Shown here: positions 44,201-59,200 of the stretch, in pieces
Layout: each line of letters begins with the position of its first letter
Position numbering within the stretch: the stretch's first letter is position 1
Assembly: GCA_905250115.1 (NCBI GenBank)
Contig: CAJNOI010000085.1
Location: forward strand, 1 to 64,000
DNA: 64,000 bases
Reading direction: 5' to 3'
From: Adineta steineri
Taxonomy: Eukaryota > Rotifera > Eurotatoria > Adinetida > Adinetidae
The notes under the pieces: generated by a model
Seen by the model: the letters and a program-made list of their open reading frames with translations, nothing else
What the model was told of the DNA's origin: nothing
Databases searched by the model: none
Translations under genes and position numbers: made by a program

Positions 44201-47200
44201 GTGAAAGAACGAATGCTTTCAGGCATAGCACAATCGTTGCTGATACATTGATGTATAAATTCAATAGTCTGTTCATGGACATTCTCGACTGAACATTCTT
44301 CATAGATATTCCAAAATTTTTCTACATAATTTTGCATTGCATAAGCTTCGTCGATATTCGCCGCTGAATTATTTACACCGATGAGTTGAAGTCGAATAGT
44401 TTCATAGTTTGTAAACGAACGATGAAATAAACTCGAATAATAGAAGAAGGATCGATTACTTATACATGAAAATCGTAAATGTTTGGTTAAAGTGTCAGTA
44501 GCCATGTCCATTGTTGCCTGATCACCAAAAGAATCAAGCTTTAATTGTTTTTGATAGATTCCACTTCCATCACGATGAAGATTCGAACAGAATGTTGACC
44601 ATTCCTCTTCAGTCATCGGCAATGATGAATTCTTTGTTTTTTGTGAGCCACAAACATGAGCAATTGCTGTGAGCATTATTAATGGTATATAAGCTGCATA
44701 AATGGTATGTTCTCGATAAATACGATATAACCAAGATGATGATAGTAACTCTAGACTAGACCAATTATTTGAATTACTTTCTTTCGGTGATGCATACTCT
44801 GCTAATGTTTTTGTATGTCCAACGATGACAATCGTTACCGTGCGATTGGTAAGTATACTATCCATGTCAATGACAGGATCACATATACTTGTCAGTTCAA
44901 ATTCAACAAGTTCTATTATTTCAGATTCAAGACTAGAATCGACTTGATTATATTCGATTTTAAGATCAAATGAACGGTGTTGATTCGGATTGATACGCAG
45001 TGGTTGATTGATTGATGATGAAGTAGCAGACGATGATTCTTGTAGAAAAGCCGTTTTAATACGTGAATGTTTTCGGCGAGGTTCTGATATTACAAAACGA
45101 AGTTCTTTCTGTCCGATATTCTTAACTAATAATATTTTATCTTTAAAAGATTTGTCTGATTCAAGCAAACCAATATCGATTAAACTTCGCGGCATTGATT
45201 GTAAGATAGGTGTATCGAATTCAACATAATACGGCACATTGATTGGATCAATCGAGGTATTTGTTTGTATTTGTATCTGAGCATCAAATTTTCGTAAATC
45301 CACTGGATGATAAAGAAAACGGACAGGTACTTGTGAATTAGGCGCAATAACAAGATTATTTGGTTCCATATAAAATTCAGCTGTTAAAGGTATTCGTGGA
45401 GTTTGAGCTGATACAGTACGTTTATAACTTAATGTTGCTGCGGCTCGACCTCCATTCTTAAATATGATTTCATGTTCAATAGGTGATATTCGTTGCAGAT
45501 TTTTATTCCAAATTTGCTCCATATGAGGAGAATGTGTAATTGATATATGCTGCTTATTATCTGATGAGCGACATGAATAAGTCAATTGAGGTTGTGCTGT
45601 TCGACAATCAAATGTCAATTCATAGTGATGTTTATTATTGATGACATCAATGGCAAGTACAGAATCTTGTCGTACAGTGGTCGATATTTCAAGTTCAATT
45701 TGGACAGTCTTTTTTGTATTAGAAGGTAAGTGTACTTCAGGTATGTTCAATATGATATTTTTCGATGAGAGAAGAAGAGTATATTCAATGAGTCCTTGGT
45801 TTTGAAATTCAAGAGAAATGAGACGTTTTTCACCTTTATAGAAATCATGAATTGATATACGATCGGATGAAATATTCTCCATATAGACACGACCTTGATA
45901 TATTATAGATAAATTAAGACGTCGTACCTGTGCAAGAACTTTGATCCATTTCAGATTTCGAGCGGAATCAATTGCTAAACATACATCTGCTTCAATATCT
46001 TCTTCGATATTATCTGTAGGTTCAAGTGCAATATTGAATGGTAGAGTTGATTCTGGTGGCAGTTCAAATTCATTGTTGAGAAGGGTCAACTGAGAATGTC
46101 GCTGATTGTTTTCCGTGCCTTGTAATTGAGATTTAATACGTACTAGACAGGGTAGAATATTTTTTAAATTGATACTTTTTTCGATTCGATAACTACCGCA
46201 TGCTATACAATCAAAATTAATTATATCAGCCGATTGTTCTACATCGACTTTAACCGTCTGAGTTTTCACTTGAATAACGTCCGATAATGAAATTTCATTA
46301 TCGATTAATAAATTCCACTTTTCCTCTGTTGAACCAAATGTCGACAGTGGTCGAAGAAAGACTTCTAATTCACACATACTGCTTGCACTGACTTGAGCAT
46401 TTTCACTTGTCACATCAAATACAGTATCATTTGAACTATTTCGGTCAACTCGTATCGTTAGATCTCGATTGGTATGGTTATGAATAAATATACGTTGAAC
46501 TATTCGTTGATGAATACCAATAAGTGAAATACCAAAATCAAGAATAGCAGATGTTGGATGACATGTCACAAGTGACGATGTGTTATCGTCCTTTTTCATT
46601 TCTGTTAGCCATAGATGAGCATCACGACTCATTTGTGAATGAAGAAATGCAGCATTGAGATTGTTTTCGATTGCTAAAGGTGATAAAGCCATTAAACGTT
46701 TGATTTCAATCCAATTATTTGATGTTCGTTTGATTGTACGATAGATTCGTTGTGCATCATTGATGACTCGGCGATAATCATTTACATGTTGAAGATTCTC
46801 TTGTGTATTTTCCATGCTTAATTTTTCAAATTGTTCACATTCTTTTATCATCATCGAAAATTCTTGTTGAGTATCTGATAATCCATTTATTGAAAGTGCA
46901 TTAGCCCATGCATAAGTCAAGATAATATACGCTTTAGTTAGATACAAATATTTAACAAAACGTTTCATTTGATCGCGAGTATTTAATAAACTTTGTCGGC
47001 CTAAGAGGAAAGCTTTTTCCATTGAATGAGTTTGAACAGAATTGAAGTTTACACTCGTTGCTGGATCATCATCATTAACAAATTGTATAAGTGGTGAAAT
47101 AGATGAGAAGTTTTTCATTGGTAATAAATCTATTGCTTGTTGGATTTTGTCTATTTGTGGTAATGACATGAATATACGATACGTATTCGATATTGTTGAT

Positions 47201-50200
47201 AGATCATTCATACTCAGTGTCGGACACTTCAGTATCAAATTAATTTTTGTCAAGTTTGTGTTTAATAATTCAAGTGCTTGTGTAAATGGTGACGATTGAA
47301 AATCTTTTTCTTCATTATTTTGTTGATATCGTACTTTCAGTTGATCTTCTAATTCATGTAGACCATTTTGCACATCAGTTGTAGACGGAACTGTTGATTC
47401 AGATATTTCTTTATCAATACCAGGAACTATATAGCAAAATTTGGAGTGCACTCGTTGACACGTTAATTTCACATTGTTTAATACGTAGTATGACATTCGA
47501 TCATCGATTAATCTTGACCACTTCATCATCATACCTGCAGAACTGTCAGTATCAACAGCTACATATGTTATTTCTGTTTTAACAATAATATGAAGATTTA
47601 TCGATGGGCTATTTAATGTAATAGTTAAACTAACAACAGGAAGTTTTTTATCATGTTTATCCCAAAATATAATATGAATCATCTTCATGTTCAAATTCAA
47701 GCGTTCTATAGTCAACTGATAAATATCGTTTGTTTGAGAAAACAAATGTTTATCTAATGGAGCAAGATTTAACAAAGTTTGATAATGGTGGTGTAGATTA
47801 ACTAATTTATGCAATGGATATTGGTCTGGCATAGTAAAGATTTGATGAATTCCATTTTGTTGTGATTGCATCAACCAAATAATTTCTTGAAGTACAGATG
47901 CAAAACCAGCATCAACATCATAACTATGCTTTGTATTTGATGTTCCTACAAGTAAGTTTAATGCGCTTCGTCCCCATTTCGTTAACTTTCGTGCTACTTT
48001 ATCATAATAGTATTCATCTTTCGTTCGAGCTTTATGACGTAGTTGAATAAAAGCTTTTCCAGCAGCAAGCCATTGTTCAGATGCATCTTTTGCTTGCTGG
48101 ATAACAGGTTGTAAATTCGTCAATGAACACAAATCATTGGCACTATTTTCTACGTCTACTTTTGAAATTCTATAAAAATTCTGATAAATTTCATATTCTT
48201 GACGATAAAGACATTCAAGTAATTTAAAAGCATATGCAATTTGTTCATCATCGTTGATAAATTTTGTCAATGAATGTTCAAGAAGAAGTTTTTCACTATG
48301 TTCATAAATATTACGTGTAGATTGTAATAATTTGAAGAATAGAACATAATCCATATGTTCCATTGGCATATTCATAATGATTACTTCAAGATTATCACTA
48401 CCACCAATAGTTAATTCATAAATTATTTGAAGGTAGTATAATTGTCGTAAACGAATAATACGTTGCTGAGAATCAATCGATTTTAAGACAAGATTTTTTC
48501 GTTGAAGAATACGTTCAATATCAGCTAATCGAAGTGAAGATTGTTCATTATTCAAAAGAAATAATGAATCGTTAATGGATTTTGATTTTCGTTGATTCCA
48601 AGCTAATTGACGATGAATATGAAATTTTTGTGCTTTAATAAATCCACGAAAGATTTCTTTCATAGCTAAATGCCATCGTCGATTGAGATCTTCACAAAAA
48701 AGTGTCATATTTGATCGATTTTGTAATAAAATATCTTGTAGTTGATCGATGAGCTTAGAAATAAGTTCGAATAAATCGTATCGTAATCGTTTGGAAATAA
48801 AATCACCCTTATCATCAATTTCATTCGATTCATCGGTTAATCGTAAAAAACTTTGACAAACTTCATCAAGTACTTTGTATTCTTTTTCAGTTATAGCTGT
48901 AGAAATTTTCTCGATTAATCCATCAATTGTAGACCATGTACGTTGAATCATATGAGCAGATGGTAGAACTAATTGAAGTAAAGCTTTTACTGAACGTTCA
49001 AGTTGATCGAAAAGATTAAATGGATTGGAATTAAATGTAAATACAAGATGTAAAGCAACAAATAGTAATGTGTCACTTTGACTTCTTAATTGCATTTCAC
49101 ATCGATTTAATAGATTAAGAAGATCAACTTCGGTGTGTGGTAGGTTTGAATCCATTATTTCAGTAGTTATACCTACAAGAAGATCATCCAATGGTTCACG
49201 TATACCACGTTGTAATTGTAAATAACGACATCCGGCTATCAGTAAATTAAGAACAAATCGTTCAAATTCACGAATTAGATATTGAAATTGTTTAGTATGT
49301 TGACCTGTCATTATAATGTCAAGTTTTGTTGCTTCAGTACGAACATATTTACTAATATTTTGAGCACGTTTTATAATATCACTTAGTTCATATCCTGAAT
49401 GAATTTCATCGAGAAATAATGAACATTGTTCTCGAGTCCATAAATTTAATTGACATATATTCTGTTTCTTCTTATTATCGGCATAAAATTCAAGTTGTGA
49501 TGTTTGTAGAAGTTGAGAGTAATCTTTCCAACTCGTTGTCGAATTGACAAATGATGAAAGTGACATACTTATCAAATCACAATAATATGAAATAAATGAA
49601 TGCATCGGATCAGTTTCTGTTAATACCATTGCATGTGTTCGTACATTGTTCAAACCATCGAATAGATCCTTTTGTAATTGTTGTATTTGAATATCATCAA
49701 TGATAATATGAGCTGTCTGAAGAAAACTTTGTCGAGCAATAGCTATTGGAATATTCAAAAATGCAAGAAGATCATTTGTTGATGAAATTGTTATCCCAGA
49801 TCGTTCTCCTAAACCAACTACAGATGTTTTAATAACTTTCGAAATCTTCGAAAAATAATTCAAAACTGTAATCATCCATTGGTGTTGTTCTTGTTCTAAT
49901 TTATATTGGTATGACTGATTCGCTTGTTCGAGATGTTGTTTAGCAGTTAATAGTTCATTTTGTTTCAATTGCAAATTTTTTTCTGCAACTGTTTTAACTT
50001 GACGACAATTGAGTACTTTTTTTTCAAGTTTTTCAACAAGAAAATGATCTTCTCTTGTAGCAAAATGAAGTTCTAATTCAACCTCTTCTAGCTCAGCATG
50101 TAATCTATCATATTCTTTTTGTACTATATTTAATTCTTGTTTAATTTGGTGTTTCTTTGTATTCAACTCAAAAAGTTCATTTTCTTCATTCTTCAATGTT

Positions 50201-53200
50201 GTCAATGTTAATAGTTGCACATGTTGTTGAAAATCAGCAATATTATTCGCTACTTGATCAATTAAAATCATCAGTGTTAATGAAAGAGCTATATGTATAG
50301 GAAATAATTCTTTCACACTAGTACATATTTTCATCAGACGACTAGCTTGAATCTTTGGATCAATACACATATCGATAAGTTGTTGAAGAACATTTGTTGT
50401 TGCATTAACAATTGAATGGATATGTTTTTGTTTATCAAATAATGATGTCAATGTTGTACCACGACGATAAACATAACTAGCAAGACCATGCGTAGCTGTT
50501 ATTGATGATGCTATTTCAGACAGATGCATTGGTTCGATTTTATCTGCACGAAATGAAAGATATAAATCAATCTGATTAAATTTTGAACAAATAATTTGTA
50601 CAATCGAAGTATATTCAGGTGCAAGGAGGCAAATAAGATCTTCTGGTCGAAGGTCAATCGGTAAAAGGCTGCAGCTTGAATCATTTGGAAAATTTTTCAT
50701 TTGATTTTGAGCTCGATTTAAATCTTCATGAATTTTCATAATATTTCCTAACATATTAAAAACATTCAAATGTGCTTGTTTAGTCCAATCATGTAGTTTT
50801 GTTGATAAATTAGCTACAGCTGCATAATTTGACAGCATGTCACTATTAGCTTCTTCATTTAATAGATCACAACGAAATTGTGCATAAGCTAAAGCAACAT
50901 TATCTTCCAATGTAATACCATGTGTATCATTCGTCGATTGTCGTTCAAGTTGAATAGCTAAATCATCGTTGAGGACCATTAAAGTTCTTTTGAGAAGATC
51001 CTTTTCATTCGATGGTAGTAGACATATTGCTTGTATCCATGTTTGATTGGATACTTGAGCATGAGTTAAACGAATAATTTGAGCTAATTCAGAAAATGAA
51101 TGGACCTTACTACTATTTTGAATATTTTCACAATAGGATTTCAAATCTGATTGATATTTGAGTAGTGGAATAGTCGGAGAAATTGTTAAACGAAGTTCAG
51201 AGTCTTGTAATTGATGAATTGGTCGATCGTTTGGTAAGGGAGCATGAAATGAAGTATATTGATTAATTTCATGCGTGAATCTTTCCAGTAAGTCAGTTAA
51301 TTTTTGTTCTTCAGTAAAAATCCATTTACAATTTGCTTCATTTTCTTGATCAATATCAAATGTTTTTAATTTGTGCAATGTTGTATGAATACGTTGAATG
51401 ATATGATGAGGTCGAAGAGGGAGATGACCAGCACGCGATAATAAATTCGTAATATTGGTAATAACCGTTTCGATTCTATTTTGCATCGTCTTTTTTCTTA
51501 ATTCTTTCGGATCGATACTCACTGATATATGTGTAGTGGATTCATTTGTATCGGAACTGTTAATTAATTGTTCATGACGATGTTCATCGAAGAGTGGAGC
51601 AATTTGAACAATAAAATTTACAAGACCATAACGGGCTAGTAGATTTGAAGGTAATCGAAGGTTAGTTAAGTATAAATCAAGTTTAGTTTGAAAGTCAATA
51701 AAGAATGTGGATTTATGCGTAATACTAACTTTCAATTGTCCATCCACAATATCAACTAATGTTAATATAGAACGAAAAATATGTTCAAGATGTGCAATGG
51801 TTTCCGGTGTTGAATGATAGAGTTCAGATGTTAAATATTGTCCACCAAATGTCACATGTTGTATAATCAATTTAAGAAGACGAACTGATTTATGAAGAAA
51901 ATCAAAAAGAAGTTGAAAATCTTTGATACTATGCATATCTATCAATTGTTCATTGTTACGTAAATGTTCATCGATCAAATGAACACAAGTATAAGTATTT
52001 ATTAATGTCTGAATGTATGCTAATGATGTTAAACGACTACTAAGATTTGGTGGGTCAATAGACTGAATAGTATATTTTAATTCTTGATAAATATTCTGTA
52101 CCATTACTGATGAAAATGTTGTTTGATAAGGTTTAATTAATGTCCACATTTGTTGAATAGTTTTAAACCAAAGATTGTCATCAGTTTTATCAAATATTAA
52201 ATTTTGTAATTCATTTTCAAATTGTATCAACTTTTGATAAATAAAAAAAGTTAAAGGTTTTCGTTTAAGTGCATTCTGTTGAACAAATTGTTTTAATTGA
52301 TTATAGATAACTAATAGTTGATCATAAATATCTCTTGTTGATGTGTTTATTTCTTTATGAAGATATAAAAGACAAGCAAAACCAAATATTTGAAAGTCAT
52401 CATCTGATAGTACATCGTTGGTATGAGGTAATTGTTGTTGAATAAAATGAAATTGAATTTCTTCGTATAAATTTTCTGTTAAAATTTCACTCAAATTATG
52501 CGTTTCGATGTCTTGTTGTAAACTGAATATATGAATAGTGATTGAGCGAGCTTGATTTTCTACAGATAAAAGGCAACAATCAAATGGACGATTGGTTGGA
52601 CAGTACATTATCAAGTCAGCACGATTCAGTGTACGAATATCGATCTGTTGTTGAAAAACTTTCCAGTCGGATATAATCCGTAAACGATGTCCATGATCAA
52701 AATTCGGAAAAATGAAAAAGCCACAAAGAAAAAGAACCATTGGTGTGCCTAATATATCATCATGTTCGATCAATTCTCGACCAAAAGGTGTTGCGAGAAC
52801 AGCATGTAAATCTAACAGACCATTGGTATTAATTAAACTTGGATTTTTGCTAGCATCAATGAGCATTTGACAGATATGATTTAAATGTTTCGTATCCGAT
52901 TGTTCAAAACGTTTTCGAACAAATTCATATGCAGCTGATGTTCGTAGTTTATGCATATCATCAATGAGTTTTTTTTGCGCTGTTAATGCTTTATCAATAG
53001 TTTGTGAACGATCCAGTTCGATTCGATCAAGTTGAGTAGAAATTAGATTAAGTTCATTACGTCGTTGAGATAATTCATTTTGAAGAAGTTCTAATTGACC
53101 TTGTGAATCATTCTCATCAGGAGTGAATATAGACACATTGCGTAACAGTGGTGTACGTGTTGTCGATGTTGTTACTATCGGTTCATTTGTAGTTGTCATT

Positions 53201-56200
53201 GTATTATTTTGATTCTTTGCAGCAATACGAATTTGAAGTTGTTTAACGCCATTCGCTTTTTTTTCTACTTCCATTTGTTTATTTGTAAGATCTTTTTTCA
53301 ATCGTATATAATCCGTCTCTAATGTACTTGATTCCGATGGTAATTCTCGAACAATATTTTCAATCATGCTCGATAATGTTTTACATAATTCCCAGCAGGA
53401 AAATTTCACTTCACATTCAACAATAAAATCATATGTAATTGACACGTTTCGTTGGAGAACATGTCGAACACTATTAGAAAGATAATCATCAAATGTCCAG
53501 CGAAGACCAACCCATTCGAGAAGTGTTGCAAAATATTGAATGGGCTGAGTTAAATTAGATTTGCTTTGATCTTTTAGAATATGTTCGACCAATTTGCGAA
53601 GATCTTTTCGTGAAGAATAAATTGGAAATGTTTGTACTCGTTCAAATGACCAAATTAAGCCAGTATCGAAATGTTCGAACATATGCATACGAAATTGTTG
53701 TTTAGCATCGAGAAACGCTGGATCATGAAAGAGTTCATAGGTATGATATTTTTCTTTAAATGTTAATAATGGTCGTAAGTATTGTATTAATTGAGAACAG
53801 AACCTTGTGATTTTAGTTTGACGATCAAATGTTGCAAATATTGGTGAGCTTAAAAAGCGATCGAACGTTTCAATAATTAATATTGTACGTTGAAGAAAAG
53901 CTAAGCGTTCATATGTATCACTAAACGATGTATTACGTATGAATTTGTCAAGTAAATCACTTAATTGATTACATAAAACTTCTAATGATGATGATTCATG
54001 TGTGATAAATTGTTGTACAAAATTTGAAATTGTCATCGTTTGCTGAAGATCTGTTCGAAGAGTTAATTGTTCAAATTGAATTAATTCTGATGATAGTTTT
54101 GGTAGATCAATATCACTATCAGTTTCAATGAGTAACATTTGTTTTATTTGAATTAATTGTGATTGAGTAGGTGTCATTGGTAGCAGAATATCATCGATGA
54201 ATAATATGAATAAGTCACGTGTTGATTTGAAAAGTTTATTATCAGAGGCGAGAATTTGAATAGAAGTTATAATTAGTTCAACAAGAAATCGTTCGAGTTG
54301 AAGAAAATTTGCACGAATTGCGTGTGTTTCTTGAAGCCATGCTGATTGTTTTTGATCCAGTTGATCCGTTGGTGTAGAATAGATTGTTGACGATGAACAA
54401 AGATGTAATTGATCAATTATTTTCTTTAATTCCGTAACAAAGAATTGATATTCCGATGGATTATGTAATGATGAACAATACGATCTTAATAATGACCAAA
54501 AACAAGCATCGACTGGATTTACATTCTGATCGACTAAATATCGTAAAGTACGAACACATTGTTCTAAAAGTCGATAAGTAACAAGAAAATCACTTGGGTA
54601 TGATAAATGACCATCTTTTACATATTCTTTGACATTAAAATGCATAAGAATTAATAAAGTTGCTATTTGTTTACTGGCTGGTATTGTTGCTAATTGATTG
54701 GAAATTAATTCATATAGATCAGTCGATGTTGGATCACTATCGATCTTTAAATCCCATTGATCAATTGGTGGTAAACAAATACGAATAACTCGATTGAGAA
54801 AAGCCGATGAAAGTTTATTTGAATAGATTCGATTGAGATTTGCCGTTGTAAATAAACGAAAGTTCGGATGAATACCATTCAATTTTGTAAGAACTTGACC
54901 ACTTGAGTTTTCATACAAAGATAACATTGGATTATCTTCTGTCAAAGAATTTAAACGTTCAAGTACTTCAGCTGGTGCACTATTAATATTGTCGAGAAGA
55001 ATCCACCAACCTTCACGAATCGCTTGAATAAATTCGGATTCAACGAAAACAAAACCAATTTCTTGTTTTTCATTTAAACGAATCTGTTTTAATTTATTAC
55101 AATAATAATCAGCTTGGCGTGCGTAACATGAGATCAATACTTTGACTTCATTAGACATCTCCGAAATTTTACTTAATGCAGTTAATAAAGTAATTGTGTC
55201 TTGGAGTGCTTCAAGTTCATAAGGAATTGTTTCAAATCGACTTGCATCAGGCATTAATGATCGTTGACGAAGAATTATTTTAAATTGATTAAAAACGTGT
55301 TCATTACTTGCCCGAGATAATAATGGCATAACAATAAGAAAAAGCATTTTAATAATTTGTTTGAACATTGTATCGATTTTAGTGAATAGTGGGTGATTTT
55401 GTTCGTCATGACTATTTGGTCGCCAAGAACCGATAAGATCTGCTGTTTCAAAATTTTCATGGAGCGGAATAATTATTAAACGATGACGTGTAAGTCGAGC
55501 TAGCTCAATGACAAGAGATGATTTACGTGAACAAATATCACCTTCGAGAAGAATGGCTCGTTTTGATTGACATGCTGCAGCAAGTAATTCTAATTGGCGA
55601 ACAGTTTTCGTTGTATGAATTAAACCCGTCTCAATTGGTGATGGTTCTTCTCGTCCGGTACTGACATAAATTGAGCCAATACGTACAACTGTTGCAACAC
55701 TAGTATCAATTGAACAATCGTTTTCACGTTTTTTTAAAATCGGATTAATAGGAAATTTAGTATTAATTCGTTCACAAGCTTCATAGAAATCATTCTGATC
55801 TTGAAATTGACAAGCATAAACAACTTCAGCAAATTTTCGAATGGATAAAAATCGAGCATCGGATGTATCCATACCTGGACTTAATTCATCAACATCTGTT
55901 AGTTCTTTATTAATATTTTGATTATTATCGTACCTAGTGTTATCATCTGTAGTATCAATATACTGGTAATGAAAGAGTTGACTGTCAATTGAACCACGAA
56001 AAACATCTCGAAACTTGGATAAATCACGTAAATTGAGTTCATAAGGTCCACCTGTTCGTCCAAGTGTGCCTTGCCGTACGAGTAATTTTAATGATGTATG
56101 CATATCAAATAGCCCATCCAGTTGATCCATACTAATGTTTTTTTCTGTTAAATCATGATCGAATAGATGATTGAGAATAATACGTAATTCATTTTCTGAA

Positions 56201-59200
56201 TAATCATCAAGTTGAACAATCGTAAACAGATTACTGATAGAACGAGGCAATTTACTTCGACCACCACCAATCGTTGATGGATTCATCGTAGCAAATAAAC
56301 GAACATTTGTCAAGGGTACGATTTCTCCTGTGGTCGGTACAATAAACTGGGATGTACCACGATAGAAAAGTGGTGTTAAAGCTTCGAGTACTTCTGGTGC
56401 AGCCAAATTAAGTTCATCAAATAAAATCCATTTTTGTGATTTAATAGCAGATAAGACTCGACCTTCTTGCCATTGAAATATTCTAGTACCATTCACAAAT
56501 CGAGGAATAATACAACCGATTAATTGGTCCAAGGAAGTATTAGCAGACAAATTGATACGTTCACATTGTTTATTCAGTAAGGCACATACTTGTGTGACGA
56601 CTTGTGTCTTACCAATACCAGGTGGACCTTCGAGTAAGAGTGGTGTTTTAGATGATGTTGCAGCAAATATTCGTGCAATTTGATTGATCAATGTTTGAGT
56701 TGGAACACAAAAGAAATTTTCACGAAGATTTTTTATTTGTTTTAGTTGATTCTGTTCATCAAGATGTTCACAAGAATAACGAACACTAGTATAACGTAAT
56801 GCTATATATCCGGGACCGATTTCGAATGGAAATATCGGTTCTTTATCTTTTTCAGTCGCTTTGATCGATTCAAGAGTGATCGCTCCATGTTCAGCAGTTG
56901 GCGCTTTAAAAATATGATCGTATTCGTGATAGCTATTTCCAGTTGGTAAACTTTTACGCCATTCTTCGAAAAGTGAGGCATGTCTTGGTAGTGGTAATTG
57001 ATCGAAATAGACGAATCGAGCACCAAGAAAGAGTCGATGAATTAATGATATAGATGTATGATGACCGATGAGAAAATCTATCAAACGAAATAAAAGCTGA
57101 ATATCATTGTCTAGTTTCCATTCAGGATCTTCATGTAATTTTCGACGTAAAGAAAACATGATTTCAACAAGTGAATCAATTTGATTACTACTAATATGTT
57201 TTCGTATTAATTCTGATTTAACAAGAAGCTGAAGATCTTTTTCTGTATAGGCTGGGACGTAAATTTCTGTAAAACGTGATCGAGTAGCAGGACTTAGTTT
57301 TAGTACTTGATGGGTTTGATCTTGATGTACACTAGCAAAAATCTGAAATTGGTTCGATAATATAATATCAAGTTGACCTTTTTCGGCATGACTAGTAATA
57401 TCTTCAGTGAGAGCAAATGTTGGACTTGGTTCGAGCATCGAATTTAATCGTTCGATGACTGCTTGGCTTGGTAGATCAAGATCTTCAAGAAAAATAACAC
57501 CACCTCGTTTAGCTGCCGTTGTAACTGGTCCATCATTAAAAAGAAAAATAGGTTTTGTACGATCAAAATTCTTTCCTGTTAAACGTTCCCAAGCGTCATT
57601 AAATTTGGATTGATAGTCAATCAGAGTTGCATCTTTAGAAGCGAAAGAAGCATAATTAGTATGTTGACGCATAGTTTTAAATTGATCTCGAATGAGTTCA
57701 ATTGTATTAAGGAATGTTTCAGAAAATTCAGTCTCATAAACTTGATTCACTGGTTTAGTCGATGACAAAATTAAATCATCTGTTGTAGTAGTTGTACTTA
57801 AGACATCAGCAAAACCATCATCAAGAATGGTTGACTGTACTTGATCAGTTGAATCGTTGTTAGATTCGGCTATATTTGAGGGTTTTTCTACATAAACGAG
57901 CACATCAAAACCATCGTCGAATTCAAAAGTAGCTTCTTTCAATGGTTCATTCAAGTTCGATAGTGCTGGTACAGCACTTTCGCCAAAACCATCATCGAAA
58001 TAAGTTGTTGCTGTTGCTGTTGTTGCTGTGACTGTATCGATCGATAGTGGGGCGTCACAACTAAAGTCTCTGGAAGTAGAACCAAAACCATCATCAATCA
58101 TGTCATAAGATTCAATTGGATAGCCCAAATCGATGTCTGGTTGATAAGAAGTATCGAAGCAGTCGTCTGTTGAATAGAAGTCTGCAGTAAATGCACTTTT
58201 GGTTGCTTTTGATATTGTGGAATCTATAACATTTTCGTTCATTGGAAGTATTTCATCCAATGGTTTTGGCATGAGAATTGCTTCTGTTTGTGCACGGAGT
58301 GCTGTAAAATCATCATGTAATTCATCTTTATCTTGTCGCCGTTGTTCATCACGTGAATAAGAACTTTCAAATTCTCGAATAGCATCAGGAAGTTGACGAT
58401 TGATTGCCTCGAGAAGTGGTTGAAGAAAGATTTCATCTTTTGTGGTCATTTGTCCTGTATTGCTATGATGTTGACAAAGACTTCGAAATCGAAGGTAAAC
58501 ACGTTCAGCCATTGCTGGTAGTCGTTTCAGTAAATCAAGAAAAGAATATGGCTGAATTTCTCCAATCAAATCACTTGCGTCTGTATCGGGTGTTAAATGA
58601 ACTTTAACGAGTTCATTTGTACGATTTGAAAGACTTGTCCATGTTTCAATAAGTAATGTTTTGCATGCAGTTGGCCCAATAAGTAGAACAGGTTCTCTAG
58701 CGTGAACGGCTAGAGCAAGACGAACGAGCGAACGATGAAATGTTTCAGGTGACATAGGTATTAACGTATTGTTCAGAGACATATTTGGTAGATCAACTAA
58801 GAGTTCACCTTCTCGAAAACGAACTTGTCCACCGACTTCTTTAATTTCAATTTGTGCATTTGATGAAAGAGTAATATCAGACCAAACTGACTGTAGATCA
58901 TTCAGTATTACCTGCCGTACGGCAGAATCAAGTGGATATCGAGCTCCTAATAATGACGCACCGACAATAGGCCAAAGTTCTTTCTTTGGTGAGAAAAGAG
59001 CATGTCGATGGAGCCATTTAACAATTTCACGAAATGTAATACGTGATCGACTACGAATAATTCGATGATAGAAGTGAGCCATTTGTTGTGTCGATTTCTT
59101 CGTTAAACATGCGGGTTTTTGTTTACCAATTTCATTTCGTCTTTCAATAATTTCAGCTAGTTCATTTTCTGGAAACTCACCGAACTGTATTTCCAGAAAA

